A DNA stretch of 64,000 nucleotides from Rhabdophis nuchalis (GCA_039707465.1 CM077649.1:17503001-17567000), one strand, 5' to 3'. Shown: positions 32,097-44,289, counted from the first letter of the stretch. Program-made: numbers and translations. The notes: generated by a model not told the origin, from the sequence alone.

Positions 32097-32936
32097 CAAC
32101 CTTTTTTGCACCAGGGACCGGTTTCATTTTAAAGAAAGTTTTGCGGACCGGCTGAGTGGCTCAGCAGTCATGTGACTGGGTGGGCATGGCCAACTTGGAA
32201 ATTGAGAAACTCACTTAACAATAGTCTTGGTTAACAACCAAACTTTTGGGCTCAATTGTGGTCTTTCTTTCTTTCCCTCTTTCTCTCTCTCTCTCCCACT
32301 TTCTTTTTCTTTCTTTTTCTTTCTTTCTTTCTCTCTCTCTCTCTATCTCTGTCTCTCCTTCGTCCGCCCATCTGTCACTCTATGTATGTGTGTGTGTGTC
32401 TGTCTGTCTCGCATTCACATACTTAATCACTCATTCTGTGTGTCTCTCTTTCTCTCCCTCCCTCCCTCTCTCTGTCTCTCTGTGTGTGTCTGTCACTCTC
32501 TGATTCCCCCCCTCCCTGTCTTTCTCTGTGTCTGTGCCTCTCTCTGTCTGTCTGTCGTCATCCCCGCCCCGCCCCCACCCTCCGCGGAGCCTCCTCAGCC
32601 CGGCCCGCCGCGCTCACTCGCCTTAGCCTGCCCCGCCCGCCGGGCCGCTTGGTCGCTCGTTCGCTCGCTCAGGCTCCTTCCAGGAGCTGAGAAGTCTCCG
32701 TGGGGGGGAGGGGAAATCGGCGGCCAGTAGGGAGGGCTGCTGCTGCGGCGCCCAGGAATCCCACCATTGACGAGGGTGGAGGAAGAGCCGCACTCCAATG
32801 GCGCGAACAGCCGCGCTGCGCTCTCCCGCGCGCTCTGCCCAGGGGGCTGCTCCCTCCTCCTCTCCGGCCCTGTGGCCCGGTTCCTACCAAGCCACGGACC
32901 GGCACCGGTCCGCGGCCCGGGGGTTGGGGACCCCTG
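32097..32936. mobile_element. Long hAT element (840 bp), CAGGGGTCCCCAACC family
   Basis: The ends CAGGGGTCCCCAACC and GGTTGGGGACCCCTG are flanked by a perfect duplication CCCTATAG (32089-32096 and 32937-32944). Subterminal GGGACCGGTTTCATTTTAAA and CGGACCGGCACCGGTCC match the 348-base copy at 52460-52807. The interior includes a pyrimidine-rich TTTC/CTCT tract (32268-32560) and a GC-rich CpG segment (32560-32900). There is no transposase. Confidence 0.93.
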
Positions 32937-33166
32937 CCCTATAGCATTCGTATCATGTATACACCATATTAAAAATTGGATATCCTTCACCACTTGATGT
33001 CCATAAATTTGGTGTATGGTGTTTCTTATCTCTCAATGATAGCTAGGACAAGAGACGTGTGCTAAGTTTCAAACATATTTTCTTTCTGTTGGCTCTTTAT
33101 TTTTCTATGGCTTAGGATCATTACAGAAACAGCATCTGTATTTACATTTGGTTTTAAATCTGGGTA

Positions 33167-33868
33167 TACCATATTTTTCCGAGTATAAGATGCACTTCCC
33201 CCTCCTAAAATATGGTGAAAATTTGGGTGCGTCTTATACATTGAATGTAGCCCCACCCACCCACCGGCCTCCACACGTCGCATTTTAGGCCTGTTCCATG
33301 CTGCAGGAATTGCCACATACCATCACCCCTCGGTAGCTGGCATTTTTGGTCTCTGTACCTCACCTTTTCAGCCTCTGAATGCTCCATTTGAGACCCATTG
33401 AAGGCTGCGGGGATTGCCAGAGCACATTGCCGCCGATCACCACCTCCGCACATCACATTTTTGGCCTCCGCGTGTCACGTTTTTGGGCAGTGATTGGCAG
33501 CAATATGCTTTGGCAATCCCCGCAGCCTTGAACAGGTCTTAAATGGAGCGTTGGGAGGTGGAAAACGTGAGCCCGGAGACCAAAATAGCAACCCGGAACA
33601 GCTGCTGCCCTGTCTGACCTCTTCCATGCTTCTCCTGCTTTATTCATTGGATCCCCCCACGATGATCAGCTGTGTTTTTGAAGCTGCATTTAAGCCCCTA
33701 GGCAGTGTGTGCGAGCAAAGTGTATGCGCACACTCACAACCAGCGAACTAATGTGCTGTAGATGACCAGGCTGTTTGCTAAGGATGCTAGCCAAATTAAT
33801 ACTGGTAGGCAAAAAAATTTTCCCCTCCCAAAAAACTAAGGTGCATCTTATACTCCGAAAAATATGGC
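33167..33868. mobile_element. MITE of the TACCRTATTTTTCNGAGTATAAGA family (about 700 bp)
   Basis: TACCATATTTTTCCGAGTAT on the left and ATACTCCGAAAAATATGGCA on the right are inverted ends. The interior repeats words such as CACATCACATTTTTGGCCTC and GGCAATCCCCGCAGCC. No protein is encoded. Confidence 0.8.
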
Positions 33869-34085
33869 AATTGAATCCTCTTATTGTACTTACTATGGAA
33901 GAACACTGGAAAATGTAGAACCTTCAAGATAGAAAATAAGATCACGTACATGTAATATAATAGCATGGATGATGAAGCACCTCTTTTTAATGTATTACAG
34001 TGCTTTTTTTCTCAGGCTACATAGCTGCTTTAGATACTACTTTCAACTGTACACGTATGTGATTGGCTGTACCTGTACAGTTTGT

Positions 34086-34555
34086 ACAGGTGCGCTTCAA
34101 GGTGTTGGTCATCATCTTCAAAGCGCTCCATGGCACGGGACCTAGCTATCTGCGGGATCGCATCCTGCCCCATACATCCCTGCGGCCGATTCGCTCCCAC
34201 AGAGAGGGACTTCTCCGGGTGCCGTCCACTAGGCTATGCCAGCGGGCGACGCCCAGGGGAAGGGCCTTCTCTGTGGCGGGCCCGACCCTCTGGAACGACC
34301 TTCCCCCTGAAATTAGAACAACTACGGACCTCCGCTCCTTACGTCAAAAACTAAAAACTCATTTCTTCTGCCTGGCTGGCCTGGGGTAATTGAACTGTTT
34401 TTTTAGGGTTTTTAAGGGCTTAGTTTTTAGTTTGGGATTTTAGTGCAGGGTTTTAGTTTAATTTATTTTAATATTGTATTATGCTTGTGGTTGTATACAT
34501 GTATTTTTAAATTCCCTGTGCACCGCCTCGAGTCCCTTCGGGGAGAGAGAGCGGT

Positions 34556-34560
<5 letters not shown>
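34086..34560 (+). pseudogene. L2-type LINE 3' end feeding into a trinucleotide array
   Basis: 34087-34389 encodes the ORF2 C-terminus (VRFKVLVIIFKALHGTGPSY, SHREGLLRVPSTRLCQR, GRAFSVAGPTLWNDLPPE, then CLAGLG). The 3' UTR ends with CACCGCCTCGAGTCCCTTCG and GGAGAGAGAGCGG, directly followed by the (TTA)n array. The 36402-37967 copy has the same 3' end joined to (TAA)n. Confidence 0.88.
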
Positions 34561-34758
<198 letters not shown>

Positions 34759-35715
34759 CATCTAGTTATGAGCAACTTCTACAGAAGCTGCATAAGCCTG
34801 AGAGACAGTACTATTCATTAGTGTTGAAAAGTAGTGGTTTATAAACGTTTCACTGTACAATCCTAATAGAAAAAGCAATGCTCCCTGGTTATTTCTTTCT
34901 AAATAGCTTACAAATGAATGCTTTGTTTCTCAGAATATCTACTATATAGATTGTGTTTCCTGTATTGCTTTGATTAAAGCTGTTAGAATAGTGATTGGCT
35001 TAATTTGCTTTTCCTCTAGATATGGTTGCCAAAGTTGAAATGTCTACTAAGTATGTGTACATATGTGCATCTTTCTCTTGTGGAAGAGGTGAATATTCTT
35101 GTAAATGTCCAGCATGACCAGAATACTGTTGTTTGTTCCCCTAATCTTACTTCAGTCTCCACTCATAGAATGATATCAGGTGTCCATTTCCTTCTTGAAT
35201 AGTGGAATGTCTGAGGGAACATTTCCAAATACTTAAAGCTTCAGTTATCTTAACTGGCAGCATAGTTTGGCATGTAGATCACTTTTTAGTTGACACTGGT
35301 TTCTGATTTTAAGATAGTATGAAGAAAAACAACATTTGCCCAATAAAAAAGTAGTATGATGTGTTATTACAAAAATATAAAGATAATGATTTGTATTATC
35401 TCTTAGATCCTTTGCCTAGCCAAGAAATTATAGGGTTTTCTTCAAGTGTAGGGTTCACTCATGCACATATATTGTGTCTAATTATTCCTTTATGAAGACA
35501 GAAACAGAAAAATGTAGAGCAGCAGTGCTTGCCATTTTTTAAAAATCTGCTATTTTTCATTTTATTAATGCCATAATTTTAAAATAATGTATGAAGATAA
35601 TAAAGACATAGACTTATTCTTGAGGTGCATTCTAGTTTTATAAAAAAAAAGTTTAGGTCTGTTGCACACTGAATATAGGAAAATTTGTCCTCTTTTTATA
35701 TCTGAAGTGCATAAA
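34759..35715. other. Intronic sequence, nothing recognised
   Basis: AT-rich DNA with no recognised element. Confidence 0.45.
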
Positions 35716-36019
35716 GTCTACACCAATGATGGCTAACCTTTTCATCGCCGAGTGCTAAAAGGGTGGGTGTGCCCACACGCACACTCCATAATACAATGCA
35801 CATGCAAATCCCTGTGCTCCCAGTCCCCTGCACATGCACACATGACACCCCACGCGACCCTCTGCCCCCCCATGCATGTGTACACTACGCCCTTGCATGT
35901 GCCCCCCCCTCATAAATGTGTGCTAATCCCAAAAACCAACTGGCTGTTGGGAGATGTGGCCTCATGCGCGTTGGAGCTGAGCAGGGGTGATGGCTCGCGT
36001 GCTCGCAGAGAGGGTTCTG

Positions 36020-36401
36020 GCGAAAAGAGTAAGGTTCTACATTTAGGCAACAAAAACAAAATGCACAGGTACAGTATAGGTGGTACCTTGCTCAATAGCA
36101 GTAACTGAAAGGGATCTTGGAGTCCTAGTAGACAACCATTTAAATATGAGCCAGCAGTGTGCAGCAGCTGTCAAAAAAGCCAACACAGTTCTAGGCTGCA
36201 TAAACAGAAGGATAGAATCAAGATCACGTGAAGTGTTAATACCACTTTATAATGCCTTGGAATACTGCATTCAGTTTTGGTCACCACGATGTAGAAAAGA
36301 TATGGAGACTCTAGAAAGAGTGCAGAGAAGAGCAACAGAGATGATTAAGGGACTGGAGACTAAAACATGAAGAACGGTTGCAGGAACTGGGGATGACTAG
36401 T
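36020..36401 (+). pseudogene. CR1 LINE ORF2 C-terminal region, first part
   Basis: 36086-36370 encodes [20 protein letters not shown], then [20 protein letters not shown] and [20 protein letters not shown]. This is the conserved post-RT region of CR1. The frame then enters an L2 tail at 36402. Confidence 0.85.
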
Positions 36402-36499
<98 letters not shown>

Positions 36500-36500
36500 T
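36402..36500. repeat. (TAA)n microsatellite at the 3' end of an L2 insertion
   Basis: About 33 TAA units with no interruption. It lies immediately at the 3' terminus of the minus-strand L2, so it is likely derived from the LINE tail. Confidence 0.95.
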
Positions 36501-37985
36501 TTAATTTTATATCCCGCTCTCTCTCCCCAAAGGGACTCGAGGCGGGGCACAGGCAATTAAAAATACAGTTAAAACCACAGACAGAATACAAAATTAAAAA
36601 TGAATTAAATTAATCCTGCGCTAAAAACCCATAAACTAAAACTACCCCTAAAACCCCTAACCTTAAAAGAGACTACCCAAGGCCGGCCAGGCGAAAAAGA
36701 TGTGTCTTTAATTTTAAACGGAAGGAGCGGAGGTCTGTAGTTGTCCTAATATCGGGGGGGAGGTCGTTCCAGAGGGCTGGGCCCGCCACAGAGAAGGCCC
36801 TTCCCCTGGGCGTCGCCCGCTGACAAAGTCTAGTGGACGGCACCCGGAGAAGTCCCTCTCTGTGGGAGCGAATCGGCCGTGAGGATGTATGGGGCAGGAT
36901 CCGATCCCGCAGATAGCTAGGTCCCGAGCTATGGAGCACTTTGAAGATGATGACTAACACCTTGAAGCGCACCCGAAAGACGACAGGTAGCCAGTGCAGC
37001 TCGCGCAAGAGCGGTGTTACGTGGGTAAACCTAGGGGTTCCCATTATTGCTCGCGCGGCTGCGTTCTGGACCAACTGAAGCCTCCGGGTGCACCTCAAGG
37101 GGAGCCCCATGTAGAGAGAGTTACAATAGTCCAGTCGGGATGTCACGAGAGCATGAGTGACTGTGCAAAGGGCGTCCCGATCCAATAGGGGGCGCAACTG
37201 GTGTACCAGGTGAACCTGGTAAAACGCCCTCCTGGCCACGGCTGTCACTTGATCTTCCATGGACAGCCGGGTATCCAGGAGGACACCCAAGTTGCGCGCC
37301 CCATCCACAGGGCAAGATGTTCGCCCCCTATGGCCAGAGATGGCATCAACTGGTTGAATCGGGCAGCCGGAAACCACAGCCACTCGGTCTTGGTCGGGTT
37401 GAGCCTGAGTCCGTTACTTCCCATCCAGATCCGCACGGCTTCCAGGCACTGGCACATCACCGCTACGGCATCGTTGGGGTGGTTTGGGGTAGATATATAC
37501 AGCTGAGTATCATCAGCGTAGAGATGATACTCTACCCCAAAGCCACGGATGATCTCGCCCAGCGGCTTCATATATGTGTTGAACAGGAGAGGCGAGAGGA
37601 CCGACCCCTGAGGCACCCCACATGTGAGGGGTCTCGAGGTCGACCTCTGCTCTCCCGTCAACACAAATTGCGATCGGCCAGAGAGGTAGGAGGAGAACCA
37701 CCGTAAAACGGTGCCTCCCAACCCCCCCAGCCGATGCAATAAGATACCATGGTCGATGGTATCGAAAGCCGCCGAGAGGTCTAATAGAACCAGGATGGAG
37801 GAACAACTCCCATCTCTGGCCCTCCAGAGATCATCCACCAACGCGACCAATGCCGTCTCGGTGCTATGCCTGGGCCGAAAGCCGGACTGGCGCGGGTCTA
37901 GATAATCAACTTCCTCCAGGTGACGGGGAAACTGTTGTGCCACCACACTCTCAACAACCTTCGCCAAAAAGGCGAAGGTTGTTCG
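36501..37985 (-). pseudogene. L2-type LINE: RT domain, C-terminal region and 3' UTR
   Basis: Read on the minus strand from 37967, the frame opens inside the reverse transcriptase: DPRQSGFRPRHSTETALV, LLDLSAAFDTIDHGILL, VPQGSVLSPLLFNTYM and the catalytic YADDTQLY box at about residues 170-177. A frameshift near 37315 separates this 240-residue stretch from the next (37383 to 36673), which has LGVLLDTRLSMEDQV, TSRLDYCNSLYMGLPL and AFSVAGPALWNDLPPD. The 3' UTR follows, with the GGACTCGAGG-type end reaching (TAA)n. The copy lacks the endonuclease (5' truncation). A single frameshift over about 430 codons marks it as young but dead. It inserted within the CR1 copy in the opposite orientation. Confidence 0.9.
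37953..37983. repeat. Perfect 13-bp hairpin at the 5' junction of the L2
   Basis: AACAACCTTCGCC and GGCGAAGGTTGTT are separated by AAAAA. A further GTTCGCCAAAAAGG follows, so the block is partly repeated. It lies exactly where the L2 is 5'-truncated. Confidence 0.9.
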
Positions 37986-38009
37986 CCAAAAAGGGAAGGT
38001 TGGAGACAG

Positions 38010-38365
38010 GACGATAAAAAGAAGGACTAAGGGGAGACATGATAGCAGTGTTCCAATATCTCAGGGGTTGCCACAAAGAAGAGGGAGTCAAACTATTCTC
38101 CAAAGCACCTGAGGGCAGAACAAGAAGCAATGGGTGGAAACTGATCAAGGAGACAAGCAACTTAGAACTGAGGAGAAATTTCCTGACAGTTAGAACAATT
38201 AATCAGTGGAACAGCTTGCCTCCAGAAGTTGTGAAGGCCCCAACACTACAAGAAGATGTTGGATAGCCATTTGTCTGAAATGGTATAGGGCTTCCTGCGT
38301 AGGCAGGGAGTTGGACTAGATGACCTCCATGGTCCCTTCCAACTCTGCTATTTTATTGAATTCTG
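38010..38365 (+). pseudogene. CR1 LINE ORF2 end and 3' UTR, second part
   Basis: It continues the CR1 copy after the L2. GGGGAGACATGATAGCAGTG at 38031 begins the ORF2 tail, then LRRNFLTVRTINQWNSLPPE and VVKAPTLQEDVG. The 3' UTR has GGGAGTTGGACTAGATGACC and GGTCCCTTCCAACTC at about 38307-38345. It ends with TATTTTATTGAATTCTG in place of the usual ATTCTATG-type tail. Confidence 0.85.
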
Positions 38366-38397
38366 CATGCCACAGGTTAGTCACCATGGGTCTACAC

Positions 38398-39711
38398 TCT
38401 TTAGATATGTAAATTGTTTAGCCCAGATTTGCAGTGTCTGAACAAAATTACTTGATTAAACTTGCAAATATATTGCTAATACAATAAAATATTCTCCACT
38501 TGGAAATAAAAAGGATATTGCAAGTGGAGGCATATGCATAGTTGTTTTTATTACAGTATATAGTAAAGCCTCCAAGAAACCATCTGCTTGAGAATGGCAC
38601 TTCAAGGGAGGAAAAAACCTCTTCCTGCTGTTTCTGCACCTGCTCAGGTATAATTGTACTGTAAAGCATCATCAGCTTACATTTTCAAGCCAGATACAGA
38701 CCTGAAACAAGCTGTTCCTTAGTACTTAGTTTTTTACACACATAAGAATTCTCAGTAAAATACATTTCTATACTTGTATGTTAATAATTATACGTACAAT
38801 TACTGCTTTCCTAAACTTAATAGCCATTCTTGAATTTCTTCTCCGAAGAAAAGGAATTCTGTGATGTTACAGATGGCACAGACTGATAATTAGACAGTAT
38901 TATCTTGAGGGGAGAAAATCTACTTTGCATGGTAATGCTAATTATATTTAAAGGGGTTTCTTATAGCATTTTTATGCTTTGGTATTTAAATCTTAGTATC
39001 TGCAGAATGTTTAGTTTCTCTTTAAAAAGTAGAATTAAATAATGCATATTTTTAAGATTTCTACATGGCATAAATCAAGTGTCGTGTGAGTGATTGGGGG
39101 AAGGAGTTGTATTGCAGTTAGGGTTATTTTATGAAAGATAGTATGTTTGGACTGGAGGTATATGCTCTGGATTGGATATAAGTTGAATTAAAATTGGATT
39201 CTTTGAATTCATTATAATTAGTTGGTCATGATATTTAATCTCTTTCAATTGTCAGAAAATATATGATATTCATCCTTTTATATCTTCATATTCATATTTA
39301 ATAAAATGCATAGTCTTCTATGATGGAAATTAAACAACAAAATATCCTAGAAGGAGGAAATGACAAACAGCTGCAGCTTCTGTATTGCCATCAAGAAAAT
39401 GTCCACATCTACATAATCAGCAATAGTTGTGTTTCAGGAGAATCTTTATCTTTTTAATCTTCTACATCAAATGGGAAAACCATGCATATTACATAGACAC
39501 TGCTTAATCTTGTATAAACAGAGCAGACTAACACAATCTAAGGTGTTGTTATATTTCAAATGTCCATTTAATCATGCTGCAAAGACTCAATGTTAGTTGT
39601 TTAATATGTTTAAAACTTTACATTTCTGTACTAGCTTTTTATAAAGAAGATCTGTTATACTGCATTGCTTCTTCAGTAGAAGAGAGACAAGTTGCATGTA
39701 AGAATATATCC
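38398..39711. other. Intronic sequence, nothing recognised
   Basis: About 1.3 kb of AT-rich sequence. Confidence 0.45.
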
Positions 39712-39713
39712 TA

Positions 39714-39967
39714 ACCTGTTTCTCTGAAAATAAGACCTCCCTGGATAATAAGCCCAATTGGGCTTTCGAGCGCTGCACTAACATAAGCCCTCCCCCAAAA
39801 ATAAGCCCTCTCCGAAAAGATCGCAACACAGTAGCAGCCGTGAGGTGACCATGCTCGCCACCTCCTGCACCTCAAAAATAATAAGACCTCCCCGAAAATA
39901 AGGCCAAGTGCTTATTTTGGGTGTCAAAAGAAAATAAGATACTGTCTTAATTTCAGGGAAACATGGT
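39714..39967. mobile_element. MITE with ACCNTGTTTCYCTGAAAATAAGAC ends
   Basis: ACCTGTTTCTCTGAAAATAA on the left and TTTCAGGGAAACATGGT on the right are inverted repeats with TA on both sides. AAAATAAGNCCTCCC words recur in the interior. Confidence 0.75.
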
Positions 39968-40624
39968 ATGTGGTATGGTCTGGTAAATTCTACAGACAAT
40001 CCCATTTGTTTAGATTCCTGAAAACTTTATTATGTCATGTTCTAGGAACTTTGTACCTGAAAAAAAAGTTTGATGATTTTGTAATTCTTGTAACTTTGTC
40101 ATTAATTTAATCAGCCATAGAATCTGGAAGTAATTGTTTTAGATTTTTGCCTGCATTTGATACTACAAATGTAACTCTGGATTATTTTGCTTTTCAATTA
40201 AAATTATTTGAAGAATAGATGATAGTTGACCATCTCTAGCTCATTTTAAATACTGTTTATATGCTAATTAGTAGCTTCTTGAATATAGTGTTTAAACATT
40301 GATGAGAGGTCAATCACAGTATCTTATCTTGTTTAAATAAGGGGAATTATACTTTGGTTCTGCTTGGGGGCCTAGCAATGGTATTGATGGTAATGCAGCG
40401 ATCACTGGAATAGATGAGGTTGAAGGGGGGTTTTGTGGTATAAACATGGTATCGGATACTGAATGCTATCAATAGGTTATGGTTTATAATACTTCTTTCC
40501 TTCATTTTTATCACTATAATTCAAGGAGATCAGCAGAAAATAAGCTTGATATCCAGATGGGAAGATGAAAGCCAGGGAGGAAAAAGGAAAGGAGACAAAA
40601 CCTTTCTATTTTGTTTCTAGTAAA
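39968..40624. other. Intronic sequence, nothing recognised
   Basis: No recognised element. Confidence 0.4.
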
Positions 40625-40628
40625 TGTA

Positions 40629-40980
40629 CAGTGGTACCTCGGTTCACGAACTTAATTCGTGAACTGTCTCTGGTCGCGAACTGAATTGTTCGTGAACCGA
40701 GGCACAGTTTTCCATATGCTAAAAGCATAGCAAAAATTAAAAAAAAGTCACTGAAAGTACTCACAGTGTGCGTGCTGGGGCTTTTTTCTGTGTCTTCTCT
40801 CTACGATCTTCCTACAGGAAGTCACAACCATGTGACAGCCAGGAATACATTAAAAATGGCCGCGGTTCCTGTTTGTGAACCGAAGCAGAGTTTGTGAACC
40901 GGAGCACATTTTGAGGAACTTTTCTGTTCGTGAACCGAGTTGGTCATGAACAGAGGCGTTCGTGAACCGAGGTACCACTG
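40629..40980. mobile_element. Tigger/pogo-type mariner MITE, CAGTGGTACCTCGG ends
   Basis: CAGTGGTACCTCGGTTCACG and CGTGAACCGAGGTACCACTG are perfect inverted ends flanked by TA (GTA...GTATT). The interior has AATGGCCGCGGTTCC and repeated GTGAACCGAGG words. There is no transposase. Confidence 0.9.
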
Positions 40981-41454
40981 TATTCTTAAGAGTTCTTAAA
41001 TGAAAAAATATAGAAAAGAAATTTGGAGAACCAGTGAGGAAAACCATTTTTAAAACAAAAATTGATTCATTCAAAATATGGGGTACAATTGACAGTAGTC
41101 TTACCAATGAGTTTTCTACCAAAGTTGGCGTGTTGGAATGTGACTTCCATAGTTTCTAGATATATAAAAAAAAGTAGAAGAGCTGGAATTAGATGCGAAT
41201 ATATAGACAACCTCTTACATTGTTTGTTTATTCTCTAGAACAGATGAGCCAGAGTATGTGACATTTTCCAGAGTATTATTAAGTTGCTCTCTGCTAAAAG
41301 TGTCCATCAGTTCTTATTGTGGGAAAGAATGCACAACTTAATATTTGAATAGTGTGCTCCATTTGCCAGAACAATTGGATTTTTCAAGGAATGTGGGAGT
41401 AAGTTATATGTTCCATTACCAATAAAGGAGAATATTTGTAGCTCAAGGTTGAAA
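40981..41454. other. No recognised feature
   Basis: AT-rich intronic sequence. Confidence 0.4.
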
Positions 41455-41570
41455 TGTGGAGTCCTTGGTACTCTCTGAGCTTGCTTGTTTTCTTGCAGAT
41501 GTTTCATTACCTTAACTAGGTGACATCATCAGTGCTAGTAAAGGGTGCTTTTGTTTTTTGCTATATGCTG
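41455..41570. mobile_element. Penelope-like terminal fragment
   Basis: GAGCTTGCTTGTTTTCTTGC, then AGATGTTTCATTACC and AACTAGGTGACATCATCAGT, resembles a recurrent Penelope-like end sequence in vertebrates. The block is short and has no coding part. Confidence 0.5.
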
Positions 41571-41941
41571 CATTTCTATTTTGTTTCCAAGTTTAATCTT
41601 CAGTTCAAAGTGACCTCTAAAATGACATTTTAGGCATTTGGGCATAACTGAGTTGTGTGAAACAGCTTTAATGTTATTTAATCAGTTTGCCAAGATGTAT
41701 ACAATATACTATAGTTTTGAACATTGATTAATGCCTAATGAAATTCATACCCTTCTGGAAGGAGTTAGCAGACATTAAAGAAATTGTGTTCTGCTGATAA
41801 AGTATAAGGGCAATTGTCATATCTTAAAGCTGTCTTGACATATTTTAGAGCTGTCTTATCATACCCAAGACAGCTAATAAGAGCTAGAGTTGGCCTTTCA
41901 TTTGGTAGCACTTCTGTTGAGTTGATATTTTATTCTGATAT

Positions 41942-42611
41942 TACCATATTTTTCAGAGTATAAGATGCACCGGAGTATATGCACCCGACCTTCGCACTAT
42001 CTCGGACCTCCGCCTCTTCCGCCAACGTCTTAAGACGTATCTATTCCAACAAGCCGGCCTAGGATAGCCCCTACTTCTGACTTTTAAAATTAAAATTAAT
42101 TTGGTATGGTTTTAAAATGGGTTTTTAGCACGGGTCTAATAATTTAATATATTTTAATCGATTTTGTATTTTGTGGTTTTAATAATGCCTGTGCGCCGCC
42201 CTGGGTCCTAACAAGGAGAAGGGCGGGGTATAAATTTAATAAAATAAAAAATAAAAAAAAGACGCACCAAGATTTTGAAGAGGCAAATTAAAAAAAGAAG
42301 TTTTTGCACTTCCCAAAAAAGGCCTGCTTTTTTTTCCCCCCCCAAAGAAAGGGCATGAATAGCCTTTAGGAGGCTTATAGAGTGCTCCTGTGGGCTGGGG
42401 GGCAAAAACTGGCCCATTGTTTACTTATTTCTGCCCTCCCCAGCACCCAGGAGTACTCTGAAAGCCTCCTAAAGGCTATGCATAGCCATTTTGGTGAAAG
42501 GGCAGAGTTTCAGGAGGCAAAAAATGCTGTATTCAGTGTATGACGCATCCAGATTTTCAGCCTCTTTTTTGAGGGAAAAAAGCTGCAATTTATAATCTGA
42601 AAAATATGGTC
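41942..42611. mobile_element. MITE of the TACCRTATTTTTCNGAGTATAAGA family, split by an L2
   Basis: TACCATATTTTTCAGAGTAT on the left and AATCTGAAAAATATGGTC on the right are the inverted ends. The interior right of the L2 (42265-42600) is in inverted orientation to 56300-56600 (shared GCTATGCATAGCC and GGAGGCTT words). Confidence 0.75.
41986..42264 (+). pseudogene. Short L2-type LINE 3' end inside a MITE
   Basis: DLRLFRQRLKTYLFQQAGLG is encoded at about 42005-42065, followed by the 3' UTR and the CCTGTGCGCCGCCCTGGGTC / GGGCGGGGTATAAATTTAAT end, then an A-rich tail. It inserted into the surrounding MITE. Confidence 0.85.
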
Positions 42612-42789
42612 ATCCAAAATGTGACCTAGAGTGCCTATAAAAAGAGAAAAGTTGTTTCAGATTAAACATGCATTAAATGTGTAATTAACCAATCAGTTCG
42701 ATAAAATGCTATAAAAATAAAAGTTAAAATCAGTTGCATTTATTGCTTAATTTTTTTGCAATTGTAGTTATCTAATTTTGCTTTTTATT

Positions 42790-42868
42790 ATTGCTGGTGC
42801 TTTAAATTGTTGTTAGTCATGTGCTAAGAGGGGTATGGATATAAGTCTTTTGAATAAATAAATTAGAA
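42790..42868 (+). repeat. Retroposon 3' tail remnant
   Basis: GAGGGGTATGGATATAAGTC followed by AATAAATAAATTA resembles an old L2/SINE tail. Confidence 0.4.
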
Positions 42869-44289
42869 CTTGTGGTAGCTGCATATATCACATAGCCCCA
42901 ACTTCCTCTGGAACCATATTCTACATGTGAATTTATACTGCTCTAATATTCTTTGTGATCCTTTCCTTTTATATAATCTTACAAAAGTTTCAACATCACA
43001 AAGCTGACAAAGTTGGACGTAACATTTATTGTTGCATTCAATAATGCTGGTTTATCTGCAATGCAGCTATCTTTTGAAATAATAATAGCAGTATAAAATA
43101 TTAAGCTATTGCTCCCCATTATAAGAATGAACTGAAGTAAGGCAAGTTTCTGAGAAAATGATTGAAAATGTTACATTTTAAATTAATCAAAATTTAGTGA
43201 AAGGGTAGGCTACTTGCTGCCCTTAGTTTAATTTGTTCAGAACTTGGCCTAATTTTATACGGTCTTTGTAAGCAGGTTAATTCAGACCACAGGCAACAAT
43301 TGCTTCTCTCCTCTCTACAAAATGCTTCTTTGGGAGACAAAAAGACAGTGTTAGGAAGAAAAACAGAATGCAGAAGACAGCTTTAAAAGAGCAAGAAAAG
43401 TGTATCAAAAAACAGGTTTCCATTCCTTGTTAAACTCCATCCAACATGCATTTTTTGTAGCACACCTTGCTAGTTACCAGGTTGCTTATTCTTATTTACT
43501 GCATTATATTACTGTGACAAATAATATAAACAAGCTCATTTCATCATTCATTGTTTTAACATGGCCATATAATTAAGATTAACCGCCGTTTGTATGGATG
43601 GATAACTGGTAACTAAAGCAAAATGGAAATGAAAGTTTCTCACCTTTGTGGTGATATCAAAAGGGAAGAACAAAAAGATACAAGCTTAGAACTCATTTTG
43701 GTTCCCTTCTATAAAGACAAACAACAGTTTAGCATTTAAGGTTCTAACATGGCACCTGTCAGTCATCTGTCAGCCCTTGGGTCACCAGGGCTGCCACTTG
43801 CAGGGATCTCTCTCATCTTGCCAATCTGTTGCTACCTGCACCTTGCCTCTCCCCGGTCCTCCCCTCTTCGGCTACTGATCTTCCTCTGCTTGTTTTCCTC
43901 GCCTCCGGGCCACTTTGTGAGGCTCCAGCTAACCAGTGCAGGTTTGTCTACTAACGCACCATTTCGAGAGGTGATGCGTCATCAACTGTGTTGCCCTGGG
44001 AACCTTCAGCTGGCAAGTGCATGCTGGCTAGAGTGCTGCTCCAAGGATTGTCAGCTGGCTGGCATGGAGGCATGGATCAGGGACTGTTTACCAGGATGTT
44101 CCCTTCCTGGTTCCAGTCTGTGGGGACTAACAAGGACACTTGAGTAGCTGGGCCTTCATATGCTTCTGTGGTGGCATCATCACTGAAGGACATGATGGGG
44201 GGGTGGGGCCCATAGGTGGATCTAGTTGGGAGGAGCAAATGCTATATATACAGTGGAGGGATTAAGTATGTTAGAACTGACTTTGCCTA
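42869..44289. other. Intronic sequence up to the DIRS element, nothing firm
   Basis: Mostly AT-rich. The part from 43749 to 44147 is locally GC-richer and open for 132 codons, with Leu/Ser/Cys-rich text, but shows no domain or splice context. It is not called a gene. Confidence 0.45.

Larger units (their letters stand above)
35724..38389. mobile_element. hAT element (CAGTGATGG family) split by a CR1 insertion
   Basis: The left part starts CAATGATGGCTAACC at 35724 and runs to about 36019. The right end, CATGCCACAGGTTAGTCACC ATGG, sits at about 38366-38389. They are flanked by a perfect 8-bp duplication GTCTACAC at 35716-35723 and 38390-38397. The hAT copy was therefore once about 310 bases long, and about 2.35 kb of retroelement sequence has since been inserted. 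Confidence 0.88.

Noticed and set aside
32227..32730. 167-codon Ser/Leu/Cys-rich frame that could look like a membrane protein
   Set aside because: Encoded by the pyrimidine-rich tract of a hAT element with clear ends and target duplication.
43749..44147. 132-codon open frame near the DIRS left end
   Set aside because: No domain, no splice context and no matching repeat; could be chance in a locally GC-richer stretch.
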